Assembly: GCF_050859025.1 (NCBI RefSeq)
Contig: NZ_CP138200.1
Span: 4,216,001 to 4,280,000, forward strand
Reading direction: 5' to 3'
Source of the DNA: Wukongibacter sp050859025
GTDB taxonomy: Bacteria; Bacillota; Clostridia; Peptostreptococcales; Caminicellaceae
DNA: 64,000 nt
Made by a program: the position numbers and the translations under genes
The notes under the pieces: generated by a model
Seen by the model: the letters and a program-made list of their open reading frames with translations, nothing else
Database searches by the model: none
Told to the model about the DNA's origin: nothing
Shown: positions 61,980 through 64,000 of the stretch, piece after piece
Layout: each line of letters begins with the position of its first letter
Position numbering within the stretch: the first letter of the stretch is position 1

Positions 61980-63683
61980 TTATAGAAGAGTTTTTTCTAT
62001 CAATTCTTCAATTTCTTTAGCACTACTCATATTCATTACTTCTTTTGCAAACTGCTTCATATCTTCATATTTTAATGATTTGATTAATTTTCTTGCTGGA
62101 AGTACTGATATTGGACTCATACTAAATTCATCTAATCCAAGTCCAAGAAGTATAGGTATCATTCTTTTATCTCCTGCCATTTCTCCACACATTCCAACCC
62201 AAATACCTTCTTTATGCCCATTATCAATTACCATCTTTATAAGTCTTAAAACAGCCGGATTAAAAGGATTATAAAGATGATGAATCTTTTCATTCATTCT
62301 GTCAACTGCCGTAGTATATTGGATTAAATCATTAGTTCCTATACTAAAGAAATCTACATGCTTTGCTAATATATCACTGGCAATTGCAGCAGAAGGAACT
62401 TCGATCATCATTCCTACTTCTATGTCAGAAGAAAAATCTATTCCTTCTTTAGTTAGGTCTTTCTTTACCTTTTCAAGTACTTTCTTTGCTTCTAATAGTT
62501 CCTCTAAACTAGAAATCATAGGGAACATAATTTTTAAATTCCCATATATACTTGCTCTAAGCAATGCCCTCAACTGAGTCTTAAATATATCCTGTCTGTC
62601 TAGACATAACCTTATAGCTCTATACCCTAAGAATGGATTCATCTCTTCATCAAACTTCAAATATGAAAGTTCTTTATCTCCACCTATATCTAAGGTTCTT
62701 ATTACCGCTGGTTTCGGATTAATTGACTCTAGCACTTCTTTATATGCATTAAACTGTTCTTCCTCTGTTGGAAGAGAATCTCTATCCATGTATATAAACT
62801 CTGTTCTATAAAGCCCTACTCCTTCGGCATCATTCTTCTGAAGACCTTCTACATCCTTAGGTGTACCAATATTACCCGCTAGTTCTACTTTTCTTTCATC
62901 AATTGTTATACTAATCTGACCCTTTAATGATTCCAATTCTTTCTTTTCCTCTTCATATTTTGCTTTTAGGTTTTTATAGTAATCAATTTCTTCTACACTT
63001 GGATTAATTAAAACTTCACCCAGTTCCCCATTGAATACTACGAAATCTCCATCCTTCAATGTCTGCGTAACTGTTTTCAGTCCTACAACAGCAGGTATTT
63101 CAAGAGATCTGGCCATTATAGCCGTATGAGATGTTCTTCCCCCAATGTTTGTAAGAAATCCTAGTACCTTTTCCTTATCCATAGTTGCTGTTTCAGATGG
63201 AGTTAGATCATTTGAAACCAATATAACCTCTTCGTCTAAAACCGATAGGTCTATTACCTTTATACCTAATAGATTTCTAAGCACTCTATCGGATACATCT
63301 CTAATATCTGCAGCTCTTTCTCTCATATAATCATTATCCATAGATTCAAAAATTGATACAAATTGATTTATTATTTCTTTAAAGCTATATTCTGCATTTA
63401 ACTTTTCTGCTTCAATTTTATCTATGGTTTTTGAAATTAATTCAGGGTCTTCAAGAACCAATATATGTGCATCAAAAATAGCAGCCTTTTCTGGACCAAA
63501 TTCATTCATAGCTTTATCTCTTATATTTGATAATTCTCTCTTAGATTTTTCAACAGCATCCGAGAATCTATTTTTCTCATTTTCTGTACTTTCTATATAT
63601 TTTTTTTCTACCACTAATTCTTCATTTTGTATTACTAAAACCTTTCCCAAGGCTATTCCTGGAGAAGCTCCTGTACCTTTCAT
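61980..63683 (-). CDS. ptsI: PTS enzyme I, phosphoenolpyruvate-protein phosphotransferase
   Basis: A 567-residue enzyme I, which transfers phosphate from PEP to HPr. The phospho-histidine motif is GGRTSHTAIMARSLEIPAVVG, the PEP-binding motifs are FRTEFIYMDRD-like YRTEFIYMDRDSLP, DIGGDKELSYL and IGTNDLIQYTTAVDR, and the catalytic Cys is in GMCGEMAGD. AAAGGAGG lies 4 and 7 nt before two adjacent ATG codons (63686, 63683); the second gives better spacing. It lies 16 nt after ptsH. Confidence 0.97.
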   Translation of the reverse strand: MKGTGASPGIALGKVLVIQNEELVVEKKYIESTENEKNRFSDAVEKSKRELSNIRDKAMNEFGPEKAAIFDAHILVLEDPELISKTIDKIEAEKLNAEYSFKEIINQFVSIFESMDNDYMRERAADIRDVSDRVLRNLLGIKVIDLSVLDEEVILVSNDLTPSETATMDKEKVLGFLTNIGGRTSHTAIMARSLEIPAVVGLKTVTQTLKDGDFVVFNGELGEVLINPSVEEIDYYKNLKAKYEEEKKELESLKGQISITIDERKVELAGNIGTPKDVEGLQKNDAEGVGLYRTEFIYMDRDSLPTEEEQFNAYKEVLESINPKPAVIRTLDIGGDKELSYLKFDEEMNPFLGYRAIRLCLDRQDIFKTQLRALLRASIYGNLKIMFPMISSLEELLEAKKVLEKVKKDLTKEGIDFSSDIEVGMMIEVPSAAIASDILAKHVDFFSIGTNDLIQYTTAVDRMNEKIHHLYNPFNPAVLRLIKMVIDNGHKEGIWVGMCGEMAGDKRMIPILLGLGLDEFSMSPISVLPARKLIKSLKYEDMKQFAKEVMNMSSAKEIEELIEKTLL

Positions 63684-63699
63684 CATAATTCCTCCTTTT

Positions 63700-63963
63700 T
63701 TATGCCTCGTCAAAATTTGATTCAATAAGCTTAACTAAAGTTTCCATAGCCTCTTCTTCATCTTCCCCATTTACTATAATTTTCATTTCATCGCCCTTTT
63801 TAAGTCCTAGACTTAAAATGTTCATAATAGATTTTGCATTTAATGATGACCCATTAAATTCTATATTTATTGCTGAATTGAATTGTGCTGCTGTTTTTAC
63901 TAAAATAGCCGCTGGTCTAGCATGTAATCCACTTTCACTTAACACTTTTACTAATTTTTCCAT
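63700..63963 (-). CDS. ptsH: Phosphocarrier protein HPr
   Basis: An 87-residue HPr. His-15 is in SGLHARPAAILVK and Ser-46 is in NAKSIMNILSLGL, so it can be phosphorylated by enzyme I and by HprK. AGGAGG lies 8 nt before the ATG. It is the first gene of the ptsH-ptsI pair and, unlike the paralogue at 6585, keeps the HARPA motif of transport HPr. Confidence 0.96.
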   Translation of the reverse strand: MEKLVKVLSESGLHARPAAILVKTAAQFNSAINIEFNGSSLNAKSIMNILSLGLKKGDEMKIIVNGEDEEEAMETLVKLIESNFDEA

Positions 63964-64000
63964 TTTTACTACCTCCTAATTTTTTATATTATTAAAACTT

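Noticed and set aside
1..64000. tRNA or rRNA genes, prophage or CRISPR arrays
   Set aside because: No cloverleaf-like or rRNA sequence, no phage structural genes and no regular repeat-spacer series were noticed by eye; a dedicated search was not possible.

Overview
The window is AT-rich DNA from a strictly anaerobic, low-G+C Gram-positive bacterium of the class Clostridia. The evidence is strong AGGAGG ribosome binding sites, frequent TTG/GTG starts, a Firmicute PTS/HprK system, DUF1540 proteins, an SLH domain, an [FeFe] hydrogenase and a selenocysteine formate dehydrogenase. I cannot name the genus from sequence alone. Almost all genes lie on the minus strand.

Layout. (1) 0-13.7 kb is housekeeping: a PgpA-like protein, DnaE, an HD-GYP protein, then an HPr paralogue, WhiA, Nudix, YvcK, RapZ, PHP and MurB, which is the classic Firmicute yvcK-whiA-crh neighbourhood. 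(2) 13.8-27.4 kb holds an orphan solute-binding protein and a tungsten/molybdenum cofactor block (tupABC, two moeA, moaA, moaC, MOSC, a ThiF/MoeB-like protein, and mog on the plus strand). A candidate Moco/Tuco riboswitch with a terminator precedes tupA, and two abutting IS630 copies framed by related short palindromic elements separate tupA from mog. (3) 27.5-31.9 kb is a decayed stretch: a GNAT protein, a membrane protein, a DUF218 gene cut by an IS3-family element with a 3-bp target duplication, and a kinase remnant. (4) 32-47.3 kb is a hydrogen/formate block: hydC-hydD-hydB-hydA, a TM1266-type regulator, hydG, hydE (with an unusual DUF3343 front end) and hydF, preceded by the selenoprotein formate dehydrogenase fdhA, fdhD, carbonic anhydrase and a formate channel. 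A second copy of the candidate Moco/Tuco riboswitch lies upstream of fdhA. (5) 48.2-64 kb returns to core genes (hprK, uvrC, pfkA, ptsI, ptsH). Between them lie small membrane proteins, a PAS histidine kinase, and a cobalamin-riboswitch-controlled cluster with a BtuCD-type transporter, a lipoprotein cobaltochelatase and a lipoprotein that joins a metal-chelate binding domain to SLH repeats.

How it fits together. TupABC imports tungstate, the moa/moe/mog genes make the pterin cofactor, and FdhD and the riboswitches couple cofactor supply to the formate dehydrogenase. The formate channel and carbonic anhydrase handle formate and CO2/bicarbonate. The NAD- and ferredoxin-linked HydABC hydrogenase sits next door and could exchange electrons with the dehydrogenase. 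Elsewhere hprK, uvrC, murB, rapZ, yvcK and whiA are often neighbours, so the roughly 35 kb between murB and hprK looks like an accessory H2/formate island placed inside a conserved core neighbourhood (inference).

Repeats. At least three families of roughly 100-bp palindromic, TA-flanked elements are scattered in the intergenic regions. One family shares its termini with the IS630 element and is probably a MITE moved by it.
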